Below are positions 34,901 through 46,500 of a stretch of 64,000 bases of DNA, one piece after another (position 1 is the stretch's first letter; the number at the start of each line of letters is the position of its first letter). The translations under genes were made by a program, and so were the position numbers. The notes beneath the pieces were generated by a model. It was given only the letters and a program-made list of their open reading frames with translations. It was not told where the DNA came from and did not search any database. The stretch spans positions 23,958,266 to 24,022,265 of the forward strand of contig OX387197.1 of NCBI GenBank assembly GCA_947561715.1. Direction: 5' to 3'. Source of the DNA: Ascidia mentula (Eukaryota; Chordata; Ascidiacea; Phlebobranchia; Ascidiidae).

Positions 34901-37220
34901 TCGAATTTTTTCTTTCAAATCGTTCTCACGACTGCACTCTTCGTGAGCCACGCGACTGCCAGTTGTCAGTAGCAACAAGGCCACATTCCAGTCGAAAGAA
35001 ACCACAAAATAGCGCCACAACATTCCACCATGCCAGTCGCGGGTTTGTGTCCGCAAACAGGTGACGTCCGTATGTTCTGCTGCCAACAGCTTGCTTCCCG
35101 TCTGTTGGTCTTCAACAATTGGCAGCGGAATTCTATGTTTCGCTTGCGTATCACATCACGCCATGATGGGTCTGGTGTTGGGACCCGAGAAGTATCTTTG
35201 AGAGCTTTGGTTGTGGTTGTCGGGCCGTGCTGTTGGTTTGAACCAAGAACGCTTGAGAGTTCCACAAAGGGTCGGTTTTCTTGTACGCTGTTTATGGGCG
35301 ACTAACCGCAAGCTTTGATTTCCCGACACTCCGTATCCTTTACTTTGCTGGGTCTGATCTAATTGCAAATGGTCTGCATGTATTGACACTGAAGCTTTGT
35401 TTAGTGGTGCAATTAAGTTCAGGTTGTGCTCGTTTTGATTTGTGGCTCATATACAGAATATCGTTACTTGGGTTATATTTTTTTTGTGAAAAAAAAGCCA
35501 AAGTCAATATATATGCTACTCGCATGTCGAAACAGACGTTTCCAACACCATTGTGGTCATCATAATTTTTTGTTTGACTTTGTGTTTGTGCAATGACCAA
35601 ACCTAAGTAATTGTTTTTGATTGGCAAACTACAGGCTGTTGTTTGAACATAGTCTTTTTACAGTAATGTCAGCGATGCAATGATTTTGCTACAATCCTTT
35701 CTTTCCATTTTCGCAGCAGTCATTGCTTGACTTTTTCCGGCGCTTGATTTTTCGGCATGATTGGTGTCCAGTGTCGTCGCGAATGCAATTGTCCTATAAC
35801 GGCGTCCGAAATTCGAGTGTAGTGACGCAACAAACAGAGGCATTGTTGTGTCGGGCGCCCGGGGCCCGGAAAGGGGCGGGGAAGTGCGTCAGAGAGGAGC
35901 AAGAGGGTCACCGGGGTCAGTTTGCATGAGAACTTCCCCCCTTTCTTGCAAATGACCCAAACGACAGATGCGTTTCCGCCCAAACCGGATTTTGATCCAG
36001 CATTCGGTTCACTGTAATGACTTTTCAACACATTTATCCGAATAAGAACCGTTGTATCCTGGCCCAAATGCAACAGTTGCACTGAGTATTATGTTTGCCG
36101 AGTGACTTAAGGCATTAACAAACGATATACCTACTCGTTAATCAGTCTCCATGTCCCTAAGAAAAGCCTCTTAAAAAAATTAAAAATGCAACGCACGGTA
36201 AAAGAAACTGCAAAATAATAGACTTTTCCAAAAAAGATTGGTCTGGCTGCAATTTTCTCTTGGTCCGCTGGCGAACTTGAAATATTTCAGTGCTACGAAA
36301 ATAAACATTTGTCGTTTGATCTTGCGACTAACTCACAGCGAAGCAACTGAAACAACAACTCGGTTCTTATTAACTGATAACTCCCGACCGCGACTCTCGG
36401 CCAATTCACAACGTTTTACATAGGACAGTGGAAAGTCGTCTGCACTTATCGCATTCTCCAAATATTGACATTTGTCCAATTACACGTGGTATTCGCGTGA
36501 CTTGTTTGTAATGTTTGAACTCAAAGGCACCCGGTTTGCACGTAGGCCACTTTCTGTTAAACCGGAGTGATCCTGCAGACCCTGCAGAGACAAACCTTCT
36601 GACCACGACCGCATTTCACAGGGCAAATTGTTGTAGCTTGCAAGTTTTGTCCTCCATTCAGTTATGTTATTAAACTCCGAAGTAAGTATTCCAAGGTAGA
36701 AATTAAAACAACATTATAGGAGCTTGTTCCTTATGACCGGTGAAAGGGTTAGTTTCAGAATCGCAATTGATTTTAGTATTTTTTTTACTGACATTAACTT
36801 CAAAGAAAACATCACGCGGCTTATTGGCCAACCTTTTTTTGACCGGGTTTTTTCCCTTTCTAGTTGTAACAACAATTTTACAGATCTTAAGCTCGGAATT
36901 ATAATTATAGGTTGCAACACAACAATTCCTGATTAGTAATACTAATGCGTTCGCAACTTCTGGGGTTAAACTTTGTCTCCTTATCGTAGGCATTTTAACC
37001 GAGGTCATCTATCTTTCTTCAAATGATCGCAATACAAAGTCTAGCGGGATCCTTGGATTCGTTTCATACTTGTTTGATATCAAAACTTAGCTTTACGCCT
37101 TGCGAGAATGCTGTGTAGGCTCTGCTCCCTTTGTGTCGGTGGAATTTGTCGCGATAATGACAATTCTCGAGTATTCTATAGTCTTCATACAAACCGCCAT
37201 ATCAAGGTACTGACCACATT

Positions 37221-37244
37221 GGGGATCGTAATGGGGATCGTAAT
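37221..37244 (+). repeat. exact 12-bp tandem duplication
   Basis: GGGGATCGTAAT occurs twice back to back with no mismatch. Confidence 0.9.
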
Positions 37245-40200
37245 GTCAACAAATATTCAGTTTAGGCGCCTTAGCGTCGACCCGTCTTGCGTCCTCGTGT
37301 TTTTCGAATTCTACTTGTGATCTCAGTTCAACTAACTATGTTTTGAACCTACAGCGGTGAACGTTGTTCTTCACTGCGTAGCTGGCAGAGAAAATAGGTA
37401 ACAATTCGATGGATACAAATGTTTTGCACACAACCTGCCATATACGATTATCTTCACAAGGTGGTTCGTATTTGTTGTCTTCACAATATCAACGGTCTGA
37501 ATGACCACGAAATTTAATACATAATTGACCTTTTGCTTCTTCACGATGTCTTCTCACGTGAACAAAACGTCCATGGGATCTTTTTTATGTTTCTAAAGGA
37601 TTTAATAATTACGATATGACCTTTGTGTGAGACGATGGGGTACAATTCACCCGTCAATAGCCACTGAACAAAAAGACATTGTAAGCCCAGGCGGAAAACA
37701 GACTTTAAGTGTCGCCCTCGTTTGATTAGGGATTAGCAACGTTGGTTGTTGCCAGCTGCGCGAACTCATATCAAAGCGATGCCGCCTGCTCCCAACTCCT
37801 ATTCGTTGTGCGTTGGGATCAGCTCGCTTAGTCTGCAGGAGGCAATGTAGGCATAGGCTTGGAAACAGAGACTGCGCGAGGCGCGGACCCCCGCTGTGGT
37901 TTGTGTTTGCACTTGTATTTAGCGCCTTGACTTGAAAAGAGGACATCCGATTTGACGCGGCCCACCTCCGCGCCCGCATTCCCATTCATATACGGACTGG
38001 GGCCGTGTTTGGACCGCCGGGCCGGTATGAATTTTACGATACGTCACTTGTTTGATCTCCGCCTGTTCTGCGAGTCACACTGGATTCCGCCAGGGCGCTA
38101 TTATTTTTTGCCAAAGTATTTTCAAATTTATAAAAATTTAACGTGAAAATAAATGAATTTTTATCAAATGTTTTGAAAATTTTAGAGCCCTGTATTTTCA
38201 TAAACAATGCACTAAATTGCAGGCTACAGAAATCGTAGAAACCGCTAACCTCAAATTGGTGTTTTGACATGAAGCGTGTCATGTCATAGAAGTGTTTTGC
38301 CGCCTCAGCCGTCCAATGAAAACCAATTTCTCCCGTCTGTTCTCGTTACTATATGTTTTGATGGTGAGTCAACCAAGAATACTTTCGTTAGGAGGAACTC
38401 GTTCGAACCGCAATACCGAAGAAATTCAAACGCCGACAATTTGCGACATTATTACTTCACTTTCTGATTCACCTAATATCGTAAATTGTTTTATCGGCGT
38501 CTGCTCGGCGACGTTGTCTTTGATCAACCACACTGTACTTATTGAAAGACGGTAAAAGTCGTCAAATACTGTGGCCAAGGTCACGGAAAGGATGTGATGC
38601 GTTAATATTGCCAACCTCGCCCGCGTAACCCAGTAGTCCCCCGGCTACACCCATCTGCAAATCGCGTGAAAGTCTAAAACGATCCCACGGTCTCGCATGC
38701 ATCGTGTTTGTATTCATGCTATCGATGTCACCCGTGGCCTTTGATCTGCTCCACCGTCGCACGGCATTCCACGGCATGACAATGGGGTCGCGAAGGCCCC
38801 GCGCCGCCCGTTTATTACAACGCGGAACGCGACCGCACGGTGTTATTGGCCGTCTGCGCGCGCCCCTGTGCCGAAGCATCACGCAACAGGCTCCCCACCT
38901 GGCCATTACATTCGTAATTGAGCCCTTGGCATCTGTTCTTTATTGTCTGTGTACAGTGAGGTGACACGCTTATGATACTATTTTTGCGTTTTTGGTGTTT
39001 CTCGCGTGTGGCGCCTTCTGTCGCTGATTCCCGAATGTGGTGTTTTTGGAAGACGCGATTATCGTACGTGCGATATGGTTGCGCGACGTCGTCGACGATC
39101 GCACGTCATGTCCATTGTTTGTGGCGCTGGAATTCGTAATGAATATATCCAAAACATTCTGAACGACGGAGTAGAGAAGCCTTGACGTTTACAACGTAAA
39201 CCTGGTGACATTCTGGGGCGTATTGCTCGGTAACAGCATTTTCTTCATTCGAAAATCATAAAACGCCTGTGACGAAATGGGGATATTCTTATAAGCTCTA
39301 TCTTCTGATCGTTGTGTGCAAAAAAGGATTTTCCAATAATGTGCGAAGAAAAGGTGACAATACTATGCTAGGCTGGCTGTTACGATTGGGCAATATTTGG
39401 AAAAAAATTGGAAAATTTGACAATCTTCTGTAGGTTATTGTGATGTTTTTGATGCAACGCCTTGACCTAGTTGGCCAAATATTACGAATTACACACCAGA
39501 GCCCCAATTATCATTCCAGAGGAGCTGCACAATTGCCGAGGAAAACGTATTTGCGTCCAGTGAACGCCCGCACGCTATTGATGCGGTTCATATTGATAAT
39601 AGAAGCCGATTTTCTCTTCATGACGTGTGCAAGCAACGTCATTGGAAGTGTCAATTTCGAGCGTGATGCAACGGGTTGAAAAGGAGGGTCGGCGTATTCA
39701 GTTTTGATACAACTGGTTTTGTGTTTCGGGGCGTTGTCCGGCTTCCGTTAATCCCGCGGCCCTTCATTATCACCTCTCTCTGCACGCAACCCCGTGTGTA
39801 CGGTTCTGTAGCAAATACGTTTTTCTGTTTTGGAAACGGGGTTTGTAGGTGAAGTGTGTGTGTGGCCACTGTGCGAGTAAAAAGCTGCCGACCGATGGTT
39901 TTTTTCACTTGTTACTGGATTTCAGGTGTCATGACAGGTCATTGCAATCATTACTGTTTTACTGCTGAAGGTTGAACTTAATTTGGACGCTGAGATCTTC
40001 TTAAACCTTACGGAAGTAAGCTGCCAGTTGAAATACTAATTATTCCCTTCTCTTATATCATTTATTCACAGTCTTGAGTAACAACTATTCTTTCCTTTGC
40101 TTTATGTTATATGAAAGTGGCACAAACCAGAGCGTTGATAATAATGAACACGTCGGAAAGCTGCGGAGAAATCCGGCTCTATGTGGTAGAAAACCACTTT

Positions 40201-41663
40201 AACATGTCAGTCACTTTGCACTAAACTATTCCTCAGCCCTTTGTAATAGCCAGTGTTTCGTTCTGTGGCCGGACCTCCAAAATTAACGAGGGCAGTTATT
40301 ATTTAACCGGAATCCAATACAACGCGCAGTAATTTGCATGGATAACTGAAATGTGGTCGTTAAAGTTCCTTCCGAGTCCCGTGTGTCTCGTGGTGCGAAT
40401 TCCAAGAGTAGTTGTGTTCTATTATGCATATACAGCGGTTTGAGTAGTATATGTACAACTCCGGCGCCAAATAACGTATCCTCGTTGCTGCGAATCGTAT
40501 TAGGCCGTCATATTTTCTGTGTAATTGGAACAAGCCATGCAGTAAATCTCAACCAAGACCTGTGTATTCGTTTCTTGGTTAAATCGACCGCTTAATGTAG
40601 ATTTTCTGTCGCACGAGAAGGGAATTCTGCCGGAATCACAAAATATTTAAAACTTAGTTGACACACTATATACACTTCCACCGTTAAAGTAACAACAAGG
40701 CCCCAAAAAACAAAAAAATTGTGGTTTAATGCCTTGGTATACTTTGAATTCCAATAAAGAAAGACGATTGATATCTCTTTGAAACATCAGGTTTTTTAGT
40801 GTTTCCCACTGCCTGCAAAGATGAAACGACGTTTGCGAGCGCATCGACCAATCAAAATGGAACCCAGTCTCGGAGGGAGACAGTTTTGGTTGGCCGGACT
40901 TCAATGCCCCTGAATTTAATCCCCGACCAAGTCGGATTGGAACTCTTTCTGTTTGGTCGCGCATAAATCTTGCCCCCCCCGACGCTCGGGTCATCAGCCC
41001 CCCATTTCGTTTATGCCGCCCACGATTTCGCGCCAATTGTTTTTTCACAAAGGCGACGGCGCGGCGCGGCGCCAAAGACGAACTTGGGGCCGGCGGCATT
41101 GTTTTATCCGACCCATTAAAGATTGGTTACGCATGCGAAAATAAACGTTTTTGTGTCTGGTATTTTTGAAAATGTCATTAAACAATGCGGGGGCTGGCTG
41201 AAATTTTGCAGATTTCTTGTGGTTTTCAAGGGTCATTGCAGATTATTTTGTTTCAAATTGCATTGCATCTTTTATGGAACTCATGAAGGAGTTGCACGAA
41301 AAACTCTCTGACACAAATCCCCATCTCGGTTCAAACAACGTTACCAAATTTTCTCAAAAATGTGGGTCGTCCGCATCAACACTGTCTGCTGTCGATCTAA
41401 CGAGGCGAGATTGCATGAAACAGATACACCTGATCGCCTGGCAGATGAAAGCGTGCCGTGTCTCTTCGCGGAAACGAACTTCACACCATCAACTTAGACG
41501 ACTGAGATGGCGGCGCCCCAATTTGGACGCGACGATTTTTCGCACTGTTTTATTTTTCTCGACTCAAAATTAACAGCGTGACTTGTGGTTGGCTGATGGA
41601 GTGAACGAGAAAATGAAGTTATCAATGTTTTTCTGGAAACAATGCATATATTTGGGTGCGAAA

Positions 41664-41699
41664 TAAGTGGAGTTAAGTGGAGTACTACCCAGTAGTACT
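41664..41699 (+). repeat. 10-bp tandem duplication with NK2-type cores, plus hairpin
   Basis: TAAGTGGAGT is repeated exactly (41664-41673, 41674-41683). Each copy contains TAAGTGG, close to the NK2 homeodomain core. It is followed at once by the inverted repeat AGTACTAC-CCA-GTAGTACT (41681-41699). Confidence 0.6.
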
Positions 41700-41769
41700 G
41701 ATGATGAACCAAGTATAGGTTGGAAACGTTTACTAAAAAATGATTAACAGCATCTTAGCTTTGGCTTTT

Positions 41770-41775
41770 TTTATT
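41770..41775 (-). terminator. candidate poly(A) signal for minus-strand ORF
   Basis: AATAAA on the minus strand, 50 nt beyond the stop codon of the candidate exon at 41825-42061. The spacing is ideal for a terminal exon. Confidence 0.35.
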
Positions 41776-41824
41776 GAAAATGCATATATTTGCATACATA
41801 TCTGTCTGACAAATACAGTTTTGT

Positions 41825-42061
41825 TTATAAAACTTCTCGTCCGTATTTTCCGGCTTTCTTCACGCTCCATGTGACCTGGTCCTGAAAGAACGTTCTTGTC
41901 ATAAATGTGGCTCCCAGTATCGAAGGTCCTTGTAATAAGAGGTCCGTTTGCACTTCCGTGGTTATGTCGGCATTAACTGTCATTTGCATATGTATTTTCT
42001 TTTGCGTTTGAGTGAATTTTGGAAATTGATCGGTAAGCATACGTGTTAACAGTTTCTTGTT
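41825..42061 (-). CDS. candidate terminal exon, hypothetical minus-strand protein
   Basis: On the minus strand a strong acceptor (a T-rich tract then TTGTTGTCTCAG) is followed by 78 open codons and TAA. The peptide is Lys/Thr/Gln-rich, for example TDQFPKFTQTQKK and DITTEVQTDLLLQGPS, and ends KKAGKYGREVL. A canonical poly(A) signal follows at 41770. I do not recognise the protein. A further open frame on the same strand lies upstream (42397-42675), but I could not find a clean splice between them. Codon use looks protein-like; chance cannot be excluded. Confidence 0.33.
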   Translation of the reverse strand, partial: NKKLLTRMLTDQFPKFTQTQKKIHMQMTVNADITTEVQTDLLLQGPSILGATFMTRTFFQDQVTWSVKKAGKYGREVL

Positions 42062-42396
42062 CTGAGACAACAATAAAAAAATGAATTTTCGGTGCGACCT
42101 ACATACTAATTACATTGGGGCAAACAATTTGGAGTACGTTGGTTGCTACAAAGGCCTCTTTTCCCGAAATTACTTTAAACCATTTAAAAAGGTAATTTGA
42201 TGTTTTTGCCAAAATGGAAATACATATGTTGAAATTTTGTTGCGTTGTGGCCACAAAGATGTAATTTAGTTGAAATATTTGCTTTTCAGTAAGTTTGCAA
42301 ACCGCGGAGTTCAGTTATGTGTTGCCCAGTAGCTGTTGTTGGTGACTCAACTATATTAGACACGCTTTGTTGCAAAATCCAGTAAGCCATTTGCAC

Positions 42397-42675
42397 TCAT
42401 TTCAGGTTGTCGGGGAGATGCGCGCAAAATCGTTTCAGATTTAGTTTCGATGTTAAAGCGAATTGCCCTGACTCAGCGCGAAAACATTTTAATGGCGTCT
42501 GGAGGGCGACATATTGTCTTTGTGCGGTGAATTGCACGATATCCACTTTGTGTTCCTCGTCTTTCACAAGTGCTTTAAACAGCGTTTTTTTTGCCTCACG
42601 CAACCATTCGATGTGTTTTCGGCCTGATTTAAGGATTTTCGTCTTCCCGGGGTAAAAGCACCAAACATAGATCAT
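42397..42675 (-). CDS. candidate hypothetical minus-strand ORF
   Basis: 92 codons from an ATG; the frame is closed just upstream by TAA. The peptide has GKTKILKSGRKHIEWLREAK and LVKDEEHKVDIVQFTAQRQY, basic and helix-like. It may belong with the candidate exon at 41825-42061 or with an open stretch at 43359-43553. The family is unknown. Confidence 0.25.
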   Translation of the reverse strand: MIYVWCFYPGKTKILKSGRKHIEWLREAKKTLFKALVKDEEHKVDIVQFTAQRQYVALQTPLKCFRAESGQFALTSKLNLKRFCAHLPDNLK

Positions 42676-43358
42676 CTTACAATGGCCGAAACAGTAGTGA
42701 TTTGTATACAGCTCACAGAATTCTTATTTATGACAAAGTGTTTATAATATGATACATCATGTTATGTTAAGAAATTATGATGGATGCTATTGTTTTGGCC
42801 ACTGTGTATTAAGAAAAACGTGAGAAAGATTTTAGTTTTCTATTGTGATTGATGGCTGTTGTTTGTTCGTAAAGGTGACTGGAGTCCCTTTCCGCTCGTT
42901 GCTTCCGAGTCCCCACCTGTTATGAGGACAGCCAGACCAGGAGCTGGAATTTTCTGGTGAGCCAAGCGGACGGGCGTGAAATTTCGGCCCCAGTGATTCT
43001 AGGCAACTCGTTAGCGTCTGTGTTTTGGGCCGAAATTAATCAATTTGCGTTACGAAAACACAAAACTCAAGTGCTTAACCCTTCCCAGCCTGTTCTTATC
43101 ACCTGTGGTCTGTCCACAGGCGGTGGGAACTGAGATAGACGCGTTACGATCGAAATGTGAAAGCTGGTTTTGGCTTCAGAACAGCGGAAGGTGTTTTTTG
43201 TCGAACTCGGCTAAGTTAAACCATTCGATCATTTGTCCGTCTGGTGCCGTGTATTTTATGAAAAGGGCGAATAATGTACCAAAAGTTTTAAAAATTAATT
43301 GCATTTTTTCATAGTTCTCTTTTTAAATCTATCCGATGGATTTGGGTCCATTTGGTTG

Positions 43359-43545
43359 TCAAAAGATGTAGTGCATACCGTGATGGGGTTCCTTATATTC
43401 CTTTTGCAGGTAATGCTTTTCTGACACAAACAAAAAGTTACTTGGGTCGGTTTGGACGGCAGTAAAATATCCTTCAAGCAATTTATTTACAAACTTACAC
43501 AATGATAGACAGCCCGAGTTTTCAAAAACACGTGCGTTCATCCTA
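43359..43545 (-). CDS. candidate hypothetical minus-strand exon
   Basis: A T-rich acceptor (GGTTGTTTTTTAG) is followed by an ATG and an open frame containing NKLLEGYFTAVQTDPSNFLF and SEKHYLQKEYKEPHHGMHY before a stop. There is also an internal GTAAGT donor, so the exon could be much shorter. It is the third of three protein-like stretches on this strand within 1.8 kb. Confidence 0.22.
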
Positions 43546-46500
43546 AAAAACAACCGAATCTTTCGTCACTTTTCACCATCTTAACACAGTAAACTCTGCC
43601 ACGTCATTTCAACTCCAAACGAGCATCACACCAAACTCTGGCCATGTTTACAAAACACATCCTCCGCTTTTTCCTAAGCAAGTAACTCAATAGCGCGTCC
43701 TAAGACTCGATCGACAATCGTGACGGGGTTCGTTGCAATCTCACGGAAAAGTTGTTGCCCTCGTAATGCTCAAGTGTTGTGCAGTGGGAACGAGGGACTG
43801 CACGCACCTGCCCGTTTTGCACGGTTAGTGGTTGTAGTGTTGTGGGTCAAATATGTTGTGCAGGCCTTGTTGGAGAGGATATTTGTTCTACAGTCAGTTA
43901 GGCAACATAGGTTCAGTTACACTGCTGTACATTTTCATCAGGGTTTCGAGTACGTTGGGCCGTTTTATTCAAGTTAGTGTCATGTGTGAAGGCCATACCA
44001 CTAGAAAGTGAAGGTGAAATACGGTAATTATAACTCTCAAAATAGCTGTGTTCGGTATTGTATCCACCTACACCCTTCGAAATGAAATTTGATCAGAAAT
44101 TTTTTAACAGTCTTGCAGGCATTGGTTCTGTAGCGATGGAATCTCCGTCTAACGGCGATGTTTCCAATAAACTATACTTTGTTTAACCAAACTACAGGTG
44201 TAGATTAAGCTTAGCTATAGAAGCATCAGAGTGTGCGAGTAAACAGTAGCGTCAATTAAACTGCAATACATCAAACACGACGGGCCGACTATTAGCAAAT
44301 CCAAAGGAACCAGAAGTAATACCACGCTTTCGCATAGCATCAAGGCGGGATCGCCCCACTGCGCAGGCCCTTTATATTCCAAAGGAACCACTGTCGTATT
44401 CGTTCGTTGACCTCCACACATCACCTGCGGTTTGCCCTAGTGTTCCGATGTGTGAATAGACCTCCTAATCCACCACGTCTGGAGTCCGTCTAAGCGCTTA
44501 GCTTCCCGGCACGCCGTGGTTTAACCGGGATCTAATGTGGCCGTCGAGGGCATTTGATCCTTTGTCGGGTGCCGTACACCTCTGAAAACGGTTCTATAAC
44601 TGACACCAGAGTGTTTTAAGGTTTAAGCTCGTATGAGAAAGGAAAGGGCGGCTGTTGACATGCGTACGTAAGTTAGGAATGTATGTTTGTTTATAGGGAT
44701 TATGTGTACTTGTTCATGAATGTGTCATACGGTTTTATATAATAGTAAAGAATTTTGCGTAGAAATTTAAACAAGGGACTTTGGTGCATTCCATGGAAAT
44801 GTGACACCGAATTTTACATGGAACGTTTCATATTTTTTTACGAAACCAACTTTGGATATCGCTGATTTACAATAACGCAGTGGAATTTCGTTTAAAGCTT
44901 TGGAATTCGGTGCAGCAAAACTTTACGCAATTGTTCTTGGAATAAGTACGTCTTAGGATATAAGCATGGAGTGGTAACCCTCGTTATAAAGGGTGTCGGA
45001 TATTAAAGTAGGTTTCGTATTTGTTGTTTGGAAATTTTGAATCATCGACAGAATCCTTGTTTTTGCGCAACTTGCCGTCGTGTGCACGTAAGCAAGCTGC
45101 ACGGGCTACGTTGTATCGCAACTATATGGGACCTCAGGCTTAAACTAACTAAATTGTCAATTAACATTCATAGTTATTCGCTTAAAACCAGCCTTAAACC
45201 GGCGAAACAATTCTCGGGTCTTCTGTTTTCTTACTTGCTCCCTTACTTTACAACGGTCCCTTCAGTTCGCACAGTCTTGGGTATAGAGAGTAGCGCGGCC
45301 TTCGGCAACTCGTCGTAACTCAATATCCAAGCAATCTATCACGTTTACGTTACTAAGCCGTCCAAACACTTTGTAGTGCCGACAGCGATGGGGGCGGTTT
45401 TTTGTCATGTCGTCCCTCTCTAGCGGATGTCGAGTTGCTTTGGAACGGATATTTTATGTAAACCTGACGCCAAACGGGGCCGCTCGGCCTCCCGAGTCAA
45501 TTTGAAAGCCGGGAATGGAGAGAAACTTTTGCGTTTGAGGTCGAGCAGATATTGGATTGCTTGTTGGAAGGCATTAGCGGATGCTGCGTTGCTCTCTTTC
45601 ATCAAGCTGGGGGTCGGGCTGGGCGGGCAAACGGAGGGCGGGCGATTTTGTAAAAACCTTGTTTTAACATACAGTGATCTAAGTCAGGCCCTGGCTTTTT
45701 GATCTAGGGGCCCATTAAAATTTTTACTTCACCATGAAAGGGCCGGCACGCTTCCAGGGGCTATGAAGATAGCACAAACCTTGACTCACAGATTTACTTG
45801 GCTTTGTACCTTACATTTACCGACAAAGGGTTATCTTAACGTTTTTATAAACGCTGTTACTTAAAACGCCTATTTTTGAAACTCACTACTGGATGTAAAA
45901 GACTATTCTTGGTATTCGCGGCTCCTCCAAGTGTTTGTAAACTATGCTGACCAAAACTTACAATCGAGCTATTAACGAACGTAATTTGCTGTTTCAACTT
46001 AATCTCCGGACTAGCGTTAGTCTTGGCACTGGGTCCAGTCCAGGAATGCGATAGCGATTAGCGCAGGTGGCGTTTCTGATGTAAGGCGGCCTCTCGCCGA
46101 AACGCCTTGACAGTTGTTCAGTGGAACTTGTGCGACCCCTTGCCATGATTAACTGGTTTTCCGCGACTTAAACGATCATTTGTAAAGCTCGTACACTGTG
46201 TTTAGGCGTTACGTTTATCCGGCTGAGAGTAAACGTGGACATTTTGCCACGTCGTTAAGTTATTAGTTGGGTTGTGCGTGTGAATGTGCGTGACGTCCAC
46301 GGTGCTGGTGTTCAGTGGCAAGCTTTTGTTGGACAAATATTTGCGTCACATAATTGGGGTACATCCGGGTGCTTCAATTCCTTATGGAAGGCTTTGAAGG
46401 ACAAAATAGAAAGTAATCCACCCGCATTGAAAAGCGGATTTTCTCACTCTGTAAGTTTTTCTCATCCTGTAAAGAAGTGGTGTTTAACCCGCTCAAAAAT

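Larger units (their letters stand above)
27635..41640. other. gene-poor intergenic DNA with CpG-rich patches
   Basis: No recognisable gene. Conspicuous CpG- and GC-rich patches lie near 28440-28920, 38690-38930 and 40860-41110, standing out from AT-rich surroundings. A 12-bp unit is tandemly duplicated at 37221-37244. Open frames of 110-150 codons on the minus strand within the CpG patches show no family resemblance. Confidence 0.55.

Noticed and set aside
40647-41099. 150-codon minus-strand frame
   Set aside because: It lies in a CpG-rich patch, with Arg/Ser/Pro-rich low-complexity composition, no recognisable domain and no splice or poly(A) support.
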